This document shows, piece by piece, positions 40,279-48,672 of a DNA stretch of 50,144 nt (position 1 is the first letter of the stretch; every line of letters begins with the position of its first letter). The translations under genes were made by a program, and so were the position numbers. Source of the DNA: an uncultured Oscillibacter sp. (GTDB lineage: Bacteria > Bacillota > Clostridia > Oscillospirales > Oscillospiraceae); assembly GCF_900544955.1 (NCBI RefSeq), contig NZ_UQXD01000014.1, positions 1 through 50,144 on the forward strand, given 5' to 3'. The notes beneath the pieces were generated by a model. It was given only the letters and a program-made list of their open reading frames with translations, did no database searches and had not been told where the DNA came from.

Positions 40279-42915
40279 TTACGCCTGCATCGCCTGGGCG
40301 GACTCCTCCAGCTTGGCGATCAGCTCCCGGTACTTGGCGGCCTTCTCCTTCTCGGCATTCACCACCGCCTCGGGGGCCCTGGAGACGAACTTCTCGTTGG
40401 AGAGCTTCTGCTCCACCATGCGCAGACCGTTCTCTGCCTTCTCCCGCTCCTTAGCGATGCGCTCCAGCTCCGCGGCGATGTCCACCAGCTCGCTGAGGGG
40501 CATATAGGCCGTGGCGTTGTGGGTGACCACCGTCACCATTCCGGTGACGTCGGCGGGGGCAGTCCGGGCAAACTTCACCTCGCTGGCGAAGGCCAGGCGC
40601 TGGATGAAGTGGACACCCTGGGCGTAGACGTCCGGCGCATCGGTGACCAGCAGGACCTCCGCCTTTTTGGAGGGGGGCACGTTCATCTCGGACCGGCGGG
40701 CCCGGATGGCCTTGATGGTATCCATCACCGCCTCCATGGCGGCCTCCTCCGCCGGGAAGCACAGCGCCTCCCGGTACTCCGGCCAGCGGGCGGTCATCAG
40801 ATACGCCCCCTCGTGGGGCAGGGCCTGAAAAATCTCTTCGGTGATGAAGGGCATGAAGGGGTGCAGCAGCTTCAAAAGCTCCGTCAGCACGTAGCACAGC
40901 ACCTGCTGCGCCGTCTCCTTGGCCCCCTCGTCCCCGCCGCTCAGGCGGCTCTTGGTCAGCTCGATATACCAGTCGCAGTAGGTGTCCCACAGGAAGTCGT
41001 AGACCTTGGCGGAGGCCACGCCGATCTCATAGCTGTCCAGGTTCTCCGTGACCTCCTTCACCAGGGTGTTCAGCTTGGAGAGCACCCACTTATCCTCCGG
41101 CGCCAGGTCCGCCGCCGGGGGCAAGACGCAGCGGGAAATGGTCAGGTTCATCATGACAAAGCGGCTGGCGTTCCAGATTTTGTTGGCGAAGTTCCGCATG
41201 GCCTCGCACCGCTCGGTATAAAACCGCATGTCGTTGCCCGGGGAGTTGCCGGTGATGAGGTTGAAGCGCAGGGCGTCGGCGCCGTACTTCTCCGCGATCT
41301 CCAGGGGGTCGATGCCGTTGCCCAGGGACTTGGACATCTTGCGTCCCTTGTCGTCCCGGACCAGACCGTGAATCAGCACGGTGTGGAAGGGGATTTTCTT
41401 CATCTGCTCGCAGCCGGAGAAGATCATCCGGGCCACCCAGAAGAAGATGATGTCATACCCCGTCACCATGACGGAGGTGGGATACCAGTAGTCCAAATCC
41501 GCCGTCTGCTCCGGCCAGCCCAGAGTGGAGAAGGGCCACAGGGCGCTGGAGAACCAGGTGTCCAGCACGTCCTCCTCCCGGGTCAGGTGGGTGGAGCCGC
41601 ACTTGGCACACTTCACCGGGTCCTGGCGGTCCACGTTGATGTGGCCGCACTCGTCGCAGGTCCAGGCGGGAATCTGATGACCCCACCACAGCTGGCGGGA
41701 GATGCACCAGTCATGGACGTTCTCCATCCAATTGGTGTAGGTCTTGGAGAACCGTTCGGGGACGAACTTCACCTCGCCGTCCCGGACCACCCGCAGCGCC
41801 TCCTGGGCCAGGGGCTCCATCTTCACAAACCACTGGGCGGAGATCAGGGGCTCCACGTCGTTGTGGCAGCGGTAGCAGGTGCCCACGTTGTGGCTGTAGG
41901 GCTCGGTCTTCACCAGATACCCCTGCTCCTCCAGGTCCTTCACAATCTGCCGGCGGCACTCGTAGCGGTCCAGCCCGTGGTAGGGGCCGCCGTTTTCGTT
42001 GATCTTGCCGTCGTCCCCGATGCAGCGGATGACCTCCAGGTTGTGGCGCAGGCCCACCTCAAAGTCGTTGGGGTCGTGGGCGGGGGTCATCTTCACGGCG
42101 CCGGTGCCGAAGCCCAGCTCCACGTAGCTGTCCGCCACAATCGGAATCTCCCGGTTCATGATGGGCAGGATGCAGGTCTTCCCCACCAGGTCCCGGAACC
42201 GCTCGTCCTCCGGGTTCACGGCCACGCCGGTGTCGCCCATCATGGTCTCCGGGCGGGTGGTGGCCACCACCAGGTCCCCGGAGCCGTCCGCCAGGGGATA
42301 GCGGATGTGCCACAGGCGGCCGGGCTTGTCCTGGTACTCCACCTCCGCGTCGGAGAGGGCGGTGGTGCAGTGGGGGCACCAGTTGATGATGCGGCTGCCC
42401 TTATAGATGAGGCCCTTGTCGTACAGGTCGCAGAAGGTCTCCCGCACGGCCTTGGAGCAGCCCTCGTCCATGGTGAAGCGGGAGCGGCTCCAGTCGCAGG
42501 AGACGCCCAGCTTCTTCTGCTGGGCCACGATGCGGTCGCCGTACTTCTCCTTCCACTGCCACACCCGCTGGAGGAACTTCTCCCGCCCCAGGTCGTAGCG
42601 GGTCTTGCCCTCGTTGACCCGCAGGTCCTCCTCCACCTTGATCTGGGTGGCGATGCCGGCGTGGTCCGTGCCGGGCAGCCACAGCGCGGCGTAGCCCTGC
42701 ATCCGCTTGAAGCGGGTGAGGATATCCTGGAGGGTGGAGTCCAGGGCATGGCCCATGTGCAGCTGGCCGGTGACGTTGGGGGGCGGCATCACAATGGAAA
42801 AGGGCTGTTTCTCCGGGTCCGGGCGGCCCTTGAAGCAGTCGCCGTCCATCCACATCTGGTAGATGCGGGACTCCACCTGCTGGGGCTCATACACCTTCGG
42901 CAATTCTCTGTTCAT
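40279..42915 (-). CDS. valS: Valyl-tRNA synthetase
   Basis: It charges tRNA-Val and edits Thr. The 878 residues begin MNRELPKVYEPQQVE and hold the class I HIGH motif as PPPNVTGQLHMGHAL, the CP1 editing domain (DTGVAVNPEDERF), the KMSKS motif in DDKGRKMSKSLGNG, a zinc-knuckle pair (CDECGHI ... CAKCGSTH), the anticodon-binding domain and a C-terminal coiled coil (ELERIAKEREKAENGLRMVEQKL). It is third in a T-box-controlled operon whose specifier is GUC, which fits. Confidence 0.98.
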   Translation of the reverse strand: MNRELPKVYEPQQVESRIYQMWMDGDCFKGRPDPEKQPFSIVMPPPNVTGQLHMGHALDSTLQDILTRFKRMQGYAALWLPGTDHAGIATQIKVEEDLRVNEGKTRYDLGREKFLQRVWQWKEKYGDRIVAQQKKLGVSCDWSRSRFTMDEGCSKAVRETFCDLYDKGLIYKGSRIINWCPHCTTALSDAEVEYQDKPGRLWHIRYPLADGSGDLVVATTRPETMMGDTGVAVNPEDERFRDLVGKTCILPIMNREIPIVADSYVELGFGTGAVKMTPAHDPNDFEVGLRHNLEVIRCIGDDGKINENGGPYHGLDRYECRRQIVKDLEEQGYLVKTEPYSHNVGTCYRCHNDVEPLISAQWFVKMEPLAQEALRVVRDGEVKFVPERFSKTYTNWMENVHDWCISRQLWWGHQIPAWTCDECGHINVDRQDPVKCAKCGSTHLTREEDVLDTWFSSALWPFSTLGWPEQTADLDYWYPTSVMVTGYDIIFFWVARMIFSGCEQMKKIPFHTVLIHGLVRDDKGRKMSKSLGNGIDPLEIAEKYGADALRFNLITGNSPGNDMRFYTERCEAMRNFANKIWNASRFVMMNLTISRCVLPPAADLAPEDKWVLSKLNTLVKEVTENLDSYEIGVASAKVYDFLWDTYCDWYIELTKSRLSGGDEGAKETAQQVLCYVLTELLKLLHPFMPFITEEIFQALPHEGAYLMTARWPEYREALCFPAEEAAMEAVMDTIKAIRARRSEMNVPPSKKAEVLLVTDAPDVYAQGVHFIQRLAFASEVKFARTAPADVTGMVTVVTHNATAYMPLSELVDIAAELERIAKEREKAENGLRMVEQKLSNEKFVSRAPEAVVNAEKEKAAKYRELIAKLEESAQAMQA

Positions 42916-42942
42916 CTGGCTTCTCCTTTTCTTTCCATGGTC

Positions 42943-43452
42943 TCAGGCGCGCTGATAGGCCTTGCCGCACCGCTCCTCCAGGAAGCGGCGCAGCTCCTCC
43001 GGGTCCCTTCCGGGCAGCTTGTCCAGTTCGACGGAGAGGCTGGCCAGGGGGTCCAGGAAGATAAAGTCGTATCCCCGGTAGTATACCAGGGCGTATACCT
43101 TGTCATAACTGTGGCGGATTTTCTGGTCGCCGATGACCTCGTAAAAGCAGCCGTTTTCAAACTGCACCTTGCCCTTGTACAGCACCCGCAGCCGGGCAAA
43201 GGCGGCGCTGACCTGGTTGGGAATCAGGCCCGCGATCAAAAACAGCAGGCCGATCAGCAGGTGGCTCACCCGCCGAAAGGAGGGTCCCTCCGCCGCGATG
43301 GCCGTCCACATGCCCCAGGTCCGCCAGACGCCCACCGCCAGACACACCACCCGGAACAGCAGCATCTGCTTGCGCCGGAACAGCTTTTCGGACACGTCGT
43401 ACAGCGCCAAAAGCTGCCGGTAGGTCAAATTCATCTCCGCTTCAAATCTCAT
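42943..43452 (-). CDS. YcxB-like membrane protein (copy 2 of T-box operon)
   Basis: A 169-residue protein with two membrane segments (about 30-50 and 62-85) and a C-terminal beta-rich domain: VQFENGCFYEVIGDQKIRHSYDKVYALVYYRGYDFIFLD followed by DPEELRRFLEER. This plan, membrane hairpin plus a PH-like YcxB domain, is that of the YcxB family of unknown function. It follows a distant paralogue by 13 bp and precedes valS by 27 bp, so it is read from the T-box leader. Confidence 0.72.
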   Translation of the reverse strand: MRFEAEMNLTYRQLLALYDVSEKLFRRKQMLLFRVVCLAVGVWRTWGMWTAIAAEGPSFRRVSHLLIGLLFLIAGLIPNQVSAAFARLRVLYKGKVQFENGCFYEVIGDQKIRHSYDKVYALVYYRGYDFIFLDPLASLSVELDKLPGRDPEELRRFLEERCGKAYQRA

Positions 43453-43465
43453 CTGTCTTCTCCCT

Positions 43466-44017
43466 TTATCTGATCTGTTCCACCGGCCTCCCGGCGGCTT
43501 GGCTGATAAACTCCCGGAATTCCCCGGGGCTTCCCCCGGTGAAATCCGCCTTTCGCAGGGGAAACCGCATCTCCCCCTGCAAAAAGAGGTAGAAGCGCTC
43601 CCCGTCCTCCCAAACGTCCGTCAAGGCGGCGTAGCGGTAGCTGCCGCCCCCGCCGGGTTCCCACAGGGAGAAGCCCTCCCCGTCGAAGGAGAGGCGCAGG
43701 CGGCGGTCCGGGTACTCCGCCCGGAGGGCCGCCTCCTCCCGCCGGGAGGCCAGGAACGCCCGGGGGTCCTTTTGCCGCAGTGCCGGCACGCCGTACAGCA
43801 GGCACAGCGCCCCCAGCAGCGTCAGCAGGTTGAAAAGGCCCCCCAACGCCCCCGCCAGGCACAGCGCGGCGCCCAGCACCGCCATGCCCAGGCCCCAGAG
43901 CCGCTGGAGGCCCGCCGCCGCCCGCACCCCCGTGCCCAGGACCTTTCCATGGAGGGCGAAGGCCTTCCGCCACGCGTCCCAATCCCGCCATGTCACCGTC
44001 GTCTCCACCTGGAACAC
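43466..44017 (-). CDS. YcxB-like membrane protein (copy 1 of T-box operon)
   Basis: A 183-residue protein with GTG start behind a GGGGGG ribosome site. It has a cytosolic-looking N-terminus (VTWRDWDAWRKAF), two membrane segments (about 42-60 and 62-80), and a C-terminal domain with LRLSFDGEGFSLWEPGGGGSYRYAALTDVWEDGERFYLFLQGEMRFPLRK and a final FREFISQAAG, the YcxB pattern. It is the first gene after the T-box terminator. Why a membrane protein of this kind would be regulated with valS is unclear. Confidence 0.72.
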   Translation of the reverse strand: MFQVETTVTWRDWDAWRKAFALHGKVLGTGVRAAAGLQRLWGLGMAVLGAALCLAGALGGLFNLLTLLGALCLLYGVPALRQKDPRAFLASRREEAALRAEYPDRRLRLSFDGEGFSLWEPGGGGSYRYAALTDVWEDGERFYLFLQGEMRFPLRKADFTGGSPGEFREFISQAAGRPVEQIR

Positions 44018-44035
44018 CGGCGATCCCCCCTTCGC

Positions 44036-44292
44036 AAAAAACGCCCTGAGCCTTTCGGCTCAGGGCGAACAGCAGTCCGTGGTACCACCTGAATTCGGGA
44101 AACTCCCGCACTCACCGGCGCACAGGCGCCGCTCCCCGGTAACGGCGGGTCACCGTTGCGGCTTACTGCTCCTTCAGCCCAATGCTCCGGGACGACTTCC
44201 CCGCCGCGGTCACGGGAGCTTCCACCAAACCGCTCCCTCTCTTGGCTTTCCACCGGCGGGTACTGCTTCCCTTCCTCGCAGTTCCCATATTC
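44036..44292 (-). ncRNA. T-box riboswitch, valine specifier (GUC)
   Basis: A tRNA-sensing leader on the minus strand. Visible parts in order: Stem I with AGUA (44261-44264), the arm CCCGCC (44255-44260) pairing with GGCGGG (44200-44205), then GAA-GUC (44194-44199), giving the loop E motif and a GUC (Val) specifier; the conserved T-box sequence AGGTGGTACCACGG (44077-44090); and a terminator, a perfect 10-bp stem (44043-44052 with 44057-44066) followed by T's (44036-44041). Uncharged tRNA-Val should pair with the T-box bulge and prevent termination. Confidence 0.95.
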
Positions 44293-44298
44293 TGTCCT

Positions 44299-44327
44299 AG
44301 TATAGTATACCCGGTTTGGATTGTCAA
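44299..44327 (-). promoter_or_regulatory. Promoter of the T-box valS operon
   Basis: Minus strand TTGACA (44322-44327), 17-base spacer, TATACT (44299-44304); an overlapping second TATACT lies 5 bases upstream. Close to consensus. The -35 begins 2 bp past the sigE stop. Confidence 0.88.
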
Positions 44328-44329
44328 GC

Positions 44330-45031
44330 TCAGGATAGCCGCAGAATCTCCTTTTTCAGACGGGAGATGATCCGCTTCTCCAGCCGGGAGATGTAGGACT
44401 GGGAGATGCCCAGTTGGTCCGCCACCTCCTTTTGGGTCTGCTCCTTGGTGCCCCCCAGGCCGAAGCGCATGGTGATGATCTGCTTTTCCCGGGGGGAGAG
44501 AATCCGGATGGCCGCCGCCAGCAGGCTCCGGTCCACGTCCTCCTCGATGGGGCGCATCACCGTGTCGGCCTCGGTGCCCAGCACGTCGGAGAGCAGCAGC
44601 TCATTGCCGTCCCAGTCGGTGTTCAGCGGCTCGTCGAAGGACACCTCCCCCTTCCGGCTGGCGTTTTTCCGCAGGTACATCAAAATCTCGTTTTCAATGC
44701 ACCGGGAGGCGTAGGTGGCCAGCTTGATGTTCTTGTCCGTCCGGTAGGTGCCCACCGCCTTAATCAGGCCGATGGTTCCGATGGAGATCAAGTCCTCAAT
44801 GCCCACGCCGGTGTTCTCAAACCGCCGGGCGATGTACACCACCAGCCGCAGATTGTGCTCGATCAGCTCCTTCCGGGCGTCCTCCTCGTCCAGCCGGGCC
44901 AGCAGCGCCGCCTCCCGCTCCTTGCTCAGCGGCGGCGGCAGGGTCTCGCTGCCGCCGATGTAGTGGACGCCCTCATCCGGCAGCAGTCCCAGCCGGATCA
45001 GCAGCCGCCGCCATGCCCTCTTCCAGTCCAT
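44330..45031 (-). CDS. sigE: RNA polymerase sporulation sigma factor SigE (pro-sigma E)
   Basis: The early mother-cell sigma factor, made as an inactive membrane-bound precursor. The 233 residues start with a basic/hydrophobic pro-sequence (MDWKRAWRRLLIRLGLLPDEG) before YIGGSETLPPPLSKEREAALL, where SpoIIGA should cut. Region 2 reads ERNL-like HNLRLVVYIARRFENTG then IEDLISIGTIGLIKAV; region 4 ends ISQSYISRLEKRIISRLKKE. The start lies inside spoIIGA (59 bp overlap), the standard linkage. No terminator separates it from the T-box unit. Confidence 0.96.
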   Translation of the reverse strand: MDWKRAWRRLLIRLGLLPDEGVHYIGGSETLPPPLSKEREAALLARLDEEDARKELIEHNLRLVVYIARRFENTGVGIEDLISIGTIGLIKAVGTYRTDKNIKLATYASRCIENEILMYLRKNASRKGEVSFDEPLNTDWDGNELLLSDVLGTEADTVMRPIEEDVDRSLLAAAIRILSPREKQIITMRFGLGGTKEQTQKEVADQLGISQSYISRLEKRIISRLKKEILRLS

Positions 45032-45902
45032 CCCGTCCTCCTTTTCTCACCTCGCCGCCCCACAGGGCGGTATACCCGTTCCCCAGCGCCGTGGGGGACA
45101 GGGCCAGCCGCAGCGCGGAATGCCTCGCGCCGCCGATCTCCGTCCAATCGCTTCGCACCGTCAGCAGCAGTCCCCCCGCCACCCCCACCGCGTGGTAGGG
45201 CACCAGCCGGGGGCGCAGGGCCGGGGCCGCCCGCAGTACCGGCTCCAGCAGCTCCGCCGGGCGGCGCAGCCCCTCCGCCGTGCACAGCCGCGCCACCGGC
45301 CCCGGCAGCACCCCCGCCAGGCTCCCCGGCGCCGCCACCAGCACCAGCCGCCCGTCCGCCGGGTCCCGGAGGGTGTTGCCGCTGTCCCACAGGGCCGTCA
45401 GCTCCGCCGTCCTGCCCCCGATGGACACCCGCACCGGCAGCAGCCGCCCGGCCATGCCCTGGCGGGCGGAGGCCCGGAACACCACCGACACCACCAGATA
45501 CCCCGCCGTGGCCGCAACCGCCAGCACCCGGCCGTCCACATCCGTGTAGAACACGCCGTTCACCATGGGGAGGCCCCCCGCCAGCAGCCCCAGCGCCAGC
45601 ACTGCCCCCGCCATGCCGCAGGAGAGGAGGAAGAGCAGCAGCGTCAGCCGCAGCAGCCGCGCCTCCCCGCCGAAGGCCAGCAGGGCCAGCAGCACCCCCG
45701 CCGCCGCCTTGGCGGGTCCGGCGGCCAAAAACTCCAGCCCCGGCAGAAACACCGCCGCCGCGTACAGCCCGCCCGCCAGGGCCGCCAGGAGATACCGCCT
45801 CCGCCGCAGGGGGATGCCTGCCAGCCGGGCCGTGGCCAGCACCAGCAGATAGTCCATGATCCCGTTGAGAAAAAACACGCTGTCGATGTACACCACCGTC
45901 AT
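44973..45902 (-). CDS. spoIIGA: Sigma-E processing peptidase SpoIIGA
   Basis: A membrane-embedded aspartic protease which cleaves pro-SigE in the mother cell after contact with SpoIIR. The 309 residues have five membrane segments in the N-terminal half (MTVVYIDSVFFLNGIMDYLLVL onward) and a C-terminal domain with the active-site motif ALWDSGNTLRDP (Asp173), PYHAVGVAGGLLL and a conserved-looking RHSALRLALSP end. GAGGAGGGGATGCC precedes the ATG; the frame extends 15 codons further without a site. It overlaps sigE. Confidence 0.93.
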   Translation of the reverse strand: MTVVYIDSVFFLNGIMDYLLVLATARLAGIPLRRRRYLLAALAGGLYAAAVFLPGLEFLAAGPAKAAAGVLLALLAFGGEARLLRLTLLLFLLSCGMAGAVLALGLLAGGLPMVNGVFYTDVDGRVLAVAATAGYLVVSVVFRASARQGMAGRLLPVRVSIGGRTAELTALWDSGNTLRDPADGRLVLVAAPGSLAGVLPGPVARLCTAEGLRRPAELLEPVLRAAPALRPRLVPYHAVGVAGGLLLTVRSDWTEIGGARHSALRLALSPTALGNGYTALWGGEVRKGGRDGLEEGMAAAADPAGTAAG

Positions 45903-45947
45903 GGCATCCCCTCCTCTGCCGGCGGCCCCCGGCGGCTCAGTACGCAC

Positions 45948-45953
45948 ATTATA
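45948..45953 (-). promoter_or_regulatory. Likely -10 element of the spoIIGA-sigE operon
   Basis: A perfect TATAAT on the minus strand, 46 bases before the spoIIGA start. There is no -35 at 17 bases; TTGCGA lies 23 bases away. In Bacillus the spoIIG promoter also has an over-long spacer and needs Spo0A, so the arrangement is suggestive, but no good Spo0A box is seen here. Confidence 0.45.
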
Positions 45954-45981
45954 GGCCGGTCCCCCCGTAAAACCGGTCGCA

Positions 45982-46019
45982 AAAAGAAACCGGACGGCCT
46001 GGGCCGTCCGGTTTCTTTT
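45982..46019. terminator. Bidirectional-looking terminator after the small membrane protein gene
   Basis: A perfect 18-bp stem (45982-45999 with 46002-46019) carrying A's and T's at its base, 14 bp past the stop of the 30-residue protein on the minus strand. It separates that gene from spoIIGA. Confidence 0.9.
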
Positions 46020-46033
46020 GTCGATTGGGGCGC

Positions 46034-46126
46034 TTATACGTAAGGGATGACCATGGACGCCACCAGGGCCACGATCATCACCACCACCAGCGTCAATGCG
46101 ATGGCCCGCGTGGTTTTCTTGTTCAT
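46034..46126 (-). CDS. 30-residue membrane protein (Prli42/DUF4044-like)
   Basis: It encodes MNKKTTRAIALTLVVVMIVAL then VASMVIPYV: a short basic N-terminus and a single membrane helix. Length and layout resemble the stressosome-associated mini-protein Prli42 and DUF4044 proteins, but such short sequences are hard to assign. The ATG overlaps the stop of the DUF951 gene (ATGA), with AAGGAGG 8 bases upstream, a strong sign that it is translated. It ends before a strong terminator. Confidence 0.72.
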   Translation of the reverse strand: MNKKTTRAIALTLVVVMIVALVASMVIPYV

Positions 46127-46314
46127 GTGGATGCCTCCTTCGTCACGATCTTCCGGATGCTCTTCTCCGCCTTGCTGCGGGGGAGCATCAGCTCGTGCCC
46201 GCACCCCAGGCAGCGGAGCTTGATGTCCATGCCCACCCGCAGGATCTCCCACTGGGTGCTGCCGCAGGGATGGGCTTTTTTCAATTCCACTCTGTCGTGG
46301 AGATGCAGGTCCAT
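46123..46314 (-). CDS. DUF951 family protein
   Basis: A 63-residue protein matching the DUF951 pattern: MDLHLHDRVELKKAHPCGST, WEILRVGMDIKLRCLGCGHELMLPRSKAEKSIRKI. The HPCG and CLGCGH cysteines probably bind zinc. Function unknown; widespread in Firmicutes, often near translation or chromosome genes. GGAGGCGCGT precedes the start. It is translationally coupled to the 30-residue membrane protein downstream and divergent from the S1-domain gene. Confidence 0.88.
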   Translation of the reverse strand: MDLHLHDRVELKKAHPCGSTQWEILRVGMDIKLRCLGCGHELMLPRSKAEKSIRKIVTKEAST

Positions 46315-46406
46315 ACGCGCCTCCTGTCAATCCGGTCTCCCGTTCTGCATATCATACGTTGTCAAACATCACGCCGCACGCCGCGGCAGATAGGATGCGA
46401 TCAAAC

Positions 46407-47342
46407 ATGCCGTTGAATCATCTCTTCCCGCCGGAGGGCCTGCGCCCTCCCGCTCCCTGCTCCCTGGCGGAGCTGAAGGAGGCCCTGGCCTCCGGCGCCG
46501 TGCTGGAGGGCCCCGTCCAGCGGTGCGACACCGCCCACACCCTCCACATCCCCCTGGGGGGCGTAGAGGGCCGGATGCCCCGCGCGGAGGTCACCGCCCC
46601 CTGGATCAGCGGCTCCGACCGGGACATCGCCGTGCTGTCCCGGGTGGGCAAGTCCGCCTGCTTTACCGTCACGGACCTCCGCGCCGACGAAAAGGGGGCG
46701 CCGGTGGCCCTGCTCTCCCGCCGGGCCGCCCAAGAGGCGGCCATGGACTTTCTGCTGCCCCGGCTGGCGCCGGGGACGGTCCTCACCTGCCGGGTGACCC
46801 GGCTGGAGTCCTTCGGCGCCTTCTTGGACATCGGCTGCGGCATCGTGGCCATGCTGCCCATCGAGCACATCTCCGTCTCCCGCATCGCCCACCCCCGGGA
46901 GCGCTTCCAGCCGGGGCAGAAAATCCTGGCGGCGGTGTGGGCCGTGGACCGGGAGACCCGGCGCATCACCATGACCCACCGGGAGCTACTGGGCACCTGG
47001 ATGGAAAACGCCAGCCGCTTCCGCCCCGGGGAGACGGTGCGGGGCACCGTTCGCAGCGTCAAGGAGTACGGCAGCTTCATCGAGCTTTCCCCCAACCTCT
47101 CCGGCCTGGCGGACACCCGGGAGGGCCTCCGCCCCGGCGACGGGGTCTCCGTCTTCATCAAGAGCATCCGCCCGGAGCGGATGAAAATCAAGCTCCACAT
47201 CATCGAGACCCTGCCCCCCGCCCCGGAGCCGGAGCCGCTGCGCTATCAGATCACCGACGGGCGGGTGGAGCGGTGGATCTACTCCCCGCCCGGGTACGAA
47301 AGGCCGCCGGTGGAGACGGACTTCACAGCTCTTTGCCCTTGA
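46407..47342 (+). CDS. S1 RNA-binding domain protein
   Basis: A 311-residue protein with two S1 (OB-fold) domains at about 130-205 (GTVLTCRVTRLESFGAFLDIGCGIVAMLPIEHIS) and 220-285 (GETVRGTVRSVKEYGSFIELSPNLSGLAD), preceded by a partial S1-like domain (CDTAHTLHIPLGGVEGRMPRAEV). It resembles ribosomal protein S1-like or YugI-type RNA-binding proteins of Clostridia. The start is uncertain: ATG at 46407 (MPLNHLFPPEG) fits relatives, with in-frame ATG at 46395 and TTG at 46359 upstream. It converges on rarA and overlaps its 3' end by 20 bp. Confidence 0.83.
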   Translation: MPLNHLFPPEGLRPPAPCSLAELKEALASGAVLEGPVQRCDTAHTLHIPLGGVEGRMPRAEVTAPWISGSDRDIAVLSRVGKSACFTVTDLRADEKGAPVALLSRRAAQEAAMDFLLPRLAPGTVLTCRVTRLESFGAFLDIGCGIVAMLPIEHISVSRIAHPRERFQPGQKILAAVWAVDRETRRITMTHRELLGTWMENASRFRPGETVRGTVRSVKEYGSFIELSPNLSGLADTREGLRPGDGVSVFIKSIRPERMKIKLHIIETLPPAPEPEPLRYQITDGRVERWIYSPPGYERPPVETDFTALCP

Positions 47343-48591
47343 TCTTCTCCCAGTATGCCTTGGCGGCCTGCTCGGTCTTGTTGTCGCCCCACTGGTAGTA
47401 GTGCACGTCCTTTAGAACGTCCGGCAGGTACTGCTGCTCCACCCAGCGGTGGGGGAAGTCGTGGGGGTAGAGGTAGTGCTGGCGGTTGTCAAAGCCGGTG
47501 GTGTCGGCGTGGACGTTCTGGAGCTGCCGGGGGATGTCCCCGCTCCGCCCCTTGCGCACGTCCTCCATGGCGGCGATGATGGCGTTGTGGGCCGTGTTGG
47601 ACTTGGGGGCAGTGGCCAGCAGCACGGCGGCCTCCGCCAGGGGCAGCCGTGCCTCCGGCAGTCCCACCTGCACCGCCGCGTCCACGCAGGCCTTGGTCAC
47701 GGCGATGGCCATGGGATAGGCCAGCCCCACGTCCTCCGCCGCGATGACCAGCAGCCGCCGGCAGGGGGAGAGCAGATCCCCCGCCTCCAGCAGCCGGGCC
47801 AGATAGTGCACCGCCGCGTCGGGGTCGCTGCCTCGGATGGACTTTTGCAGGGCGGAGAGGATGTCGTAGTGGGCGTCTCCGTCCCGGTCGTAGCGCATGG
47901 CGCTGCGCTGGGCCACCTGGGCGGCGTCCTCCGCCGTCAGCACCAACTCCCCCTCCCGGGGGGACGCCGCCTGGCACAGCAGCTCCACCGCGTTGATGGC
48001 CTTGCGCACGTCGCCGCCGCAGGCGGTGGCGATCTGGAGGGGCACCCCCTCCTCCCAGCGCAGGGGCAGCTGGCTGCGCCCCTGCGCGATCTCCAGGGCC
48101 CGGCGGACGGCGGGCTCCGCCTCCTCCGCCGTCACCGCCTTGAACTCAAACACCGTGCTCCGGGAGAGCAGGGCGCTGTACACATAGAAATAGGGGTTTT
48201 CCGTGGTGGAGGCGATCAGCGTCAGCTTGCCGTTTTCCATGAATTCCAGCAGGCTCTGCTGCTGCTTTTTGTTGAAGTACTGGATCTCGTCCAGGTACAG
48301 CAGCACGCCCCCGGGCGCCAGCAGCGTCCCCACGTCCGCAATGATGTCCTTGATGTCCTGCAGGGACGCCGTGGTGGCGTTGAGCCGGTACAGGGTCTTC
48401 TGGGTTTTGGCGGCGATGATGTTGGCAAGGGTGGTCTTGCCGGTGCCGGAGGGACCGTAGAAGACCATGTTGGCGTCGGTTCCGCTTTCAATCAGCCGCC
48501 GGAGCACCGCACCGGGCCCCAGCAGGTGCCGCTGGCCTACCACTTCCTCCAGCGTCTTGGGGCGGATTTCATCCGCAAGAGGCCGCTGCAT
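47323..48591 (-). CDS. rarA: Replication-associated recombination protein RarA (MgsA family AAA+ ATPase)
   Basis: A clamp-loader-like AAA+ ATPase acting at stalled forks. In 422 residues: LADEIRPKTLEEVVGQRHLLG, Walker A GPSGTGKTTLA, sensor region LNATTASLQDIKDII, Walker B LLYLDEIQYFNKKQQQSLL, ASTTENPYF, and the C-terminal tetramerisation part with PKSNTAHNAI and GFDNRQHYLYPHDFPHRWVEQQYLPD, diagnostic for RarA. ATG at 48591 has GGAGG 7 bases upstream; an ATG seven codons earlier is less likely. Confidence 0.95.
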   Translation of the reverse strand: MQRPLADEIRPKTLEEVVGQRHLLGPGAVLRRLIESGTDANMVFYGPSGTGKTTLANIIAAKTQKTLYRLNATTASLQDIKDIIADVGTLLAPGGVLLYLDEIQYFNKKQQQSLLEFMENGKLTLIASTTENPYFYVYSALLSRSTVFEFKAVTAEEAEPAVRRALEIAQGRSQLPLRWEEGVPLQIATACGGDVRKAINAVELLCQAASPREGELVLTAEDAAQVAQRSAMRYDRDGDAHYDILSALQKSIRGSDPDAAVHYLARLLEAGDLLSPCRRLLVIAAEDVGLAYPMAIAVTKACVDAAVQVGLPEARLPLAEAAVLLATAPKSNTAHNAIIAAMEDVRKGRSGDIPRQLQNVHADTTGFDNRQHYLYPHDFPHRWVEQQYLPDVLKDVHYYQWGDNKTEQAAKAYWEKIKGKEL

Positions 48592-48624
48592 GGCGTCCCC
48601 TCCCTTCCTCATGTCTAACTTTGT

Positions 48625-48653
48625 ATTATATCAGATTCCCCTGGAAATTGCCA
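48625..48653 (-). promoter_or_regulatory. Promoter of rarA
   Basis: Minus-strand TATAAT (48625-48630), 17-base spacer, TGGCAA (48648-48653), about 34 bases from the start. Divergent from the nth promoter. Confidence 0.6.
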
Positions 48654-48672
48654 CGGTTTTTTCCCTGGCCTT

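Noticed and set aside
40153..43473. 1,106-codon open frame opposite valS
   Set aside because: Antisense shadow of valyl-tRNA synthetase and the YcxB gene; no recognisable motifs and no ribosome site.
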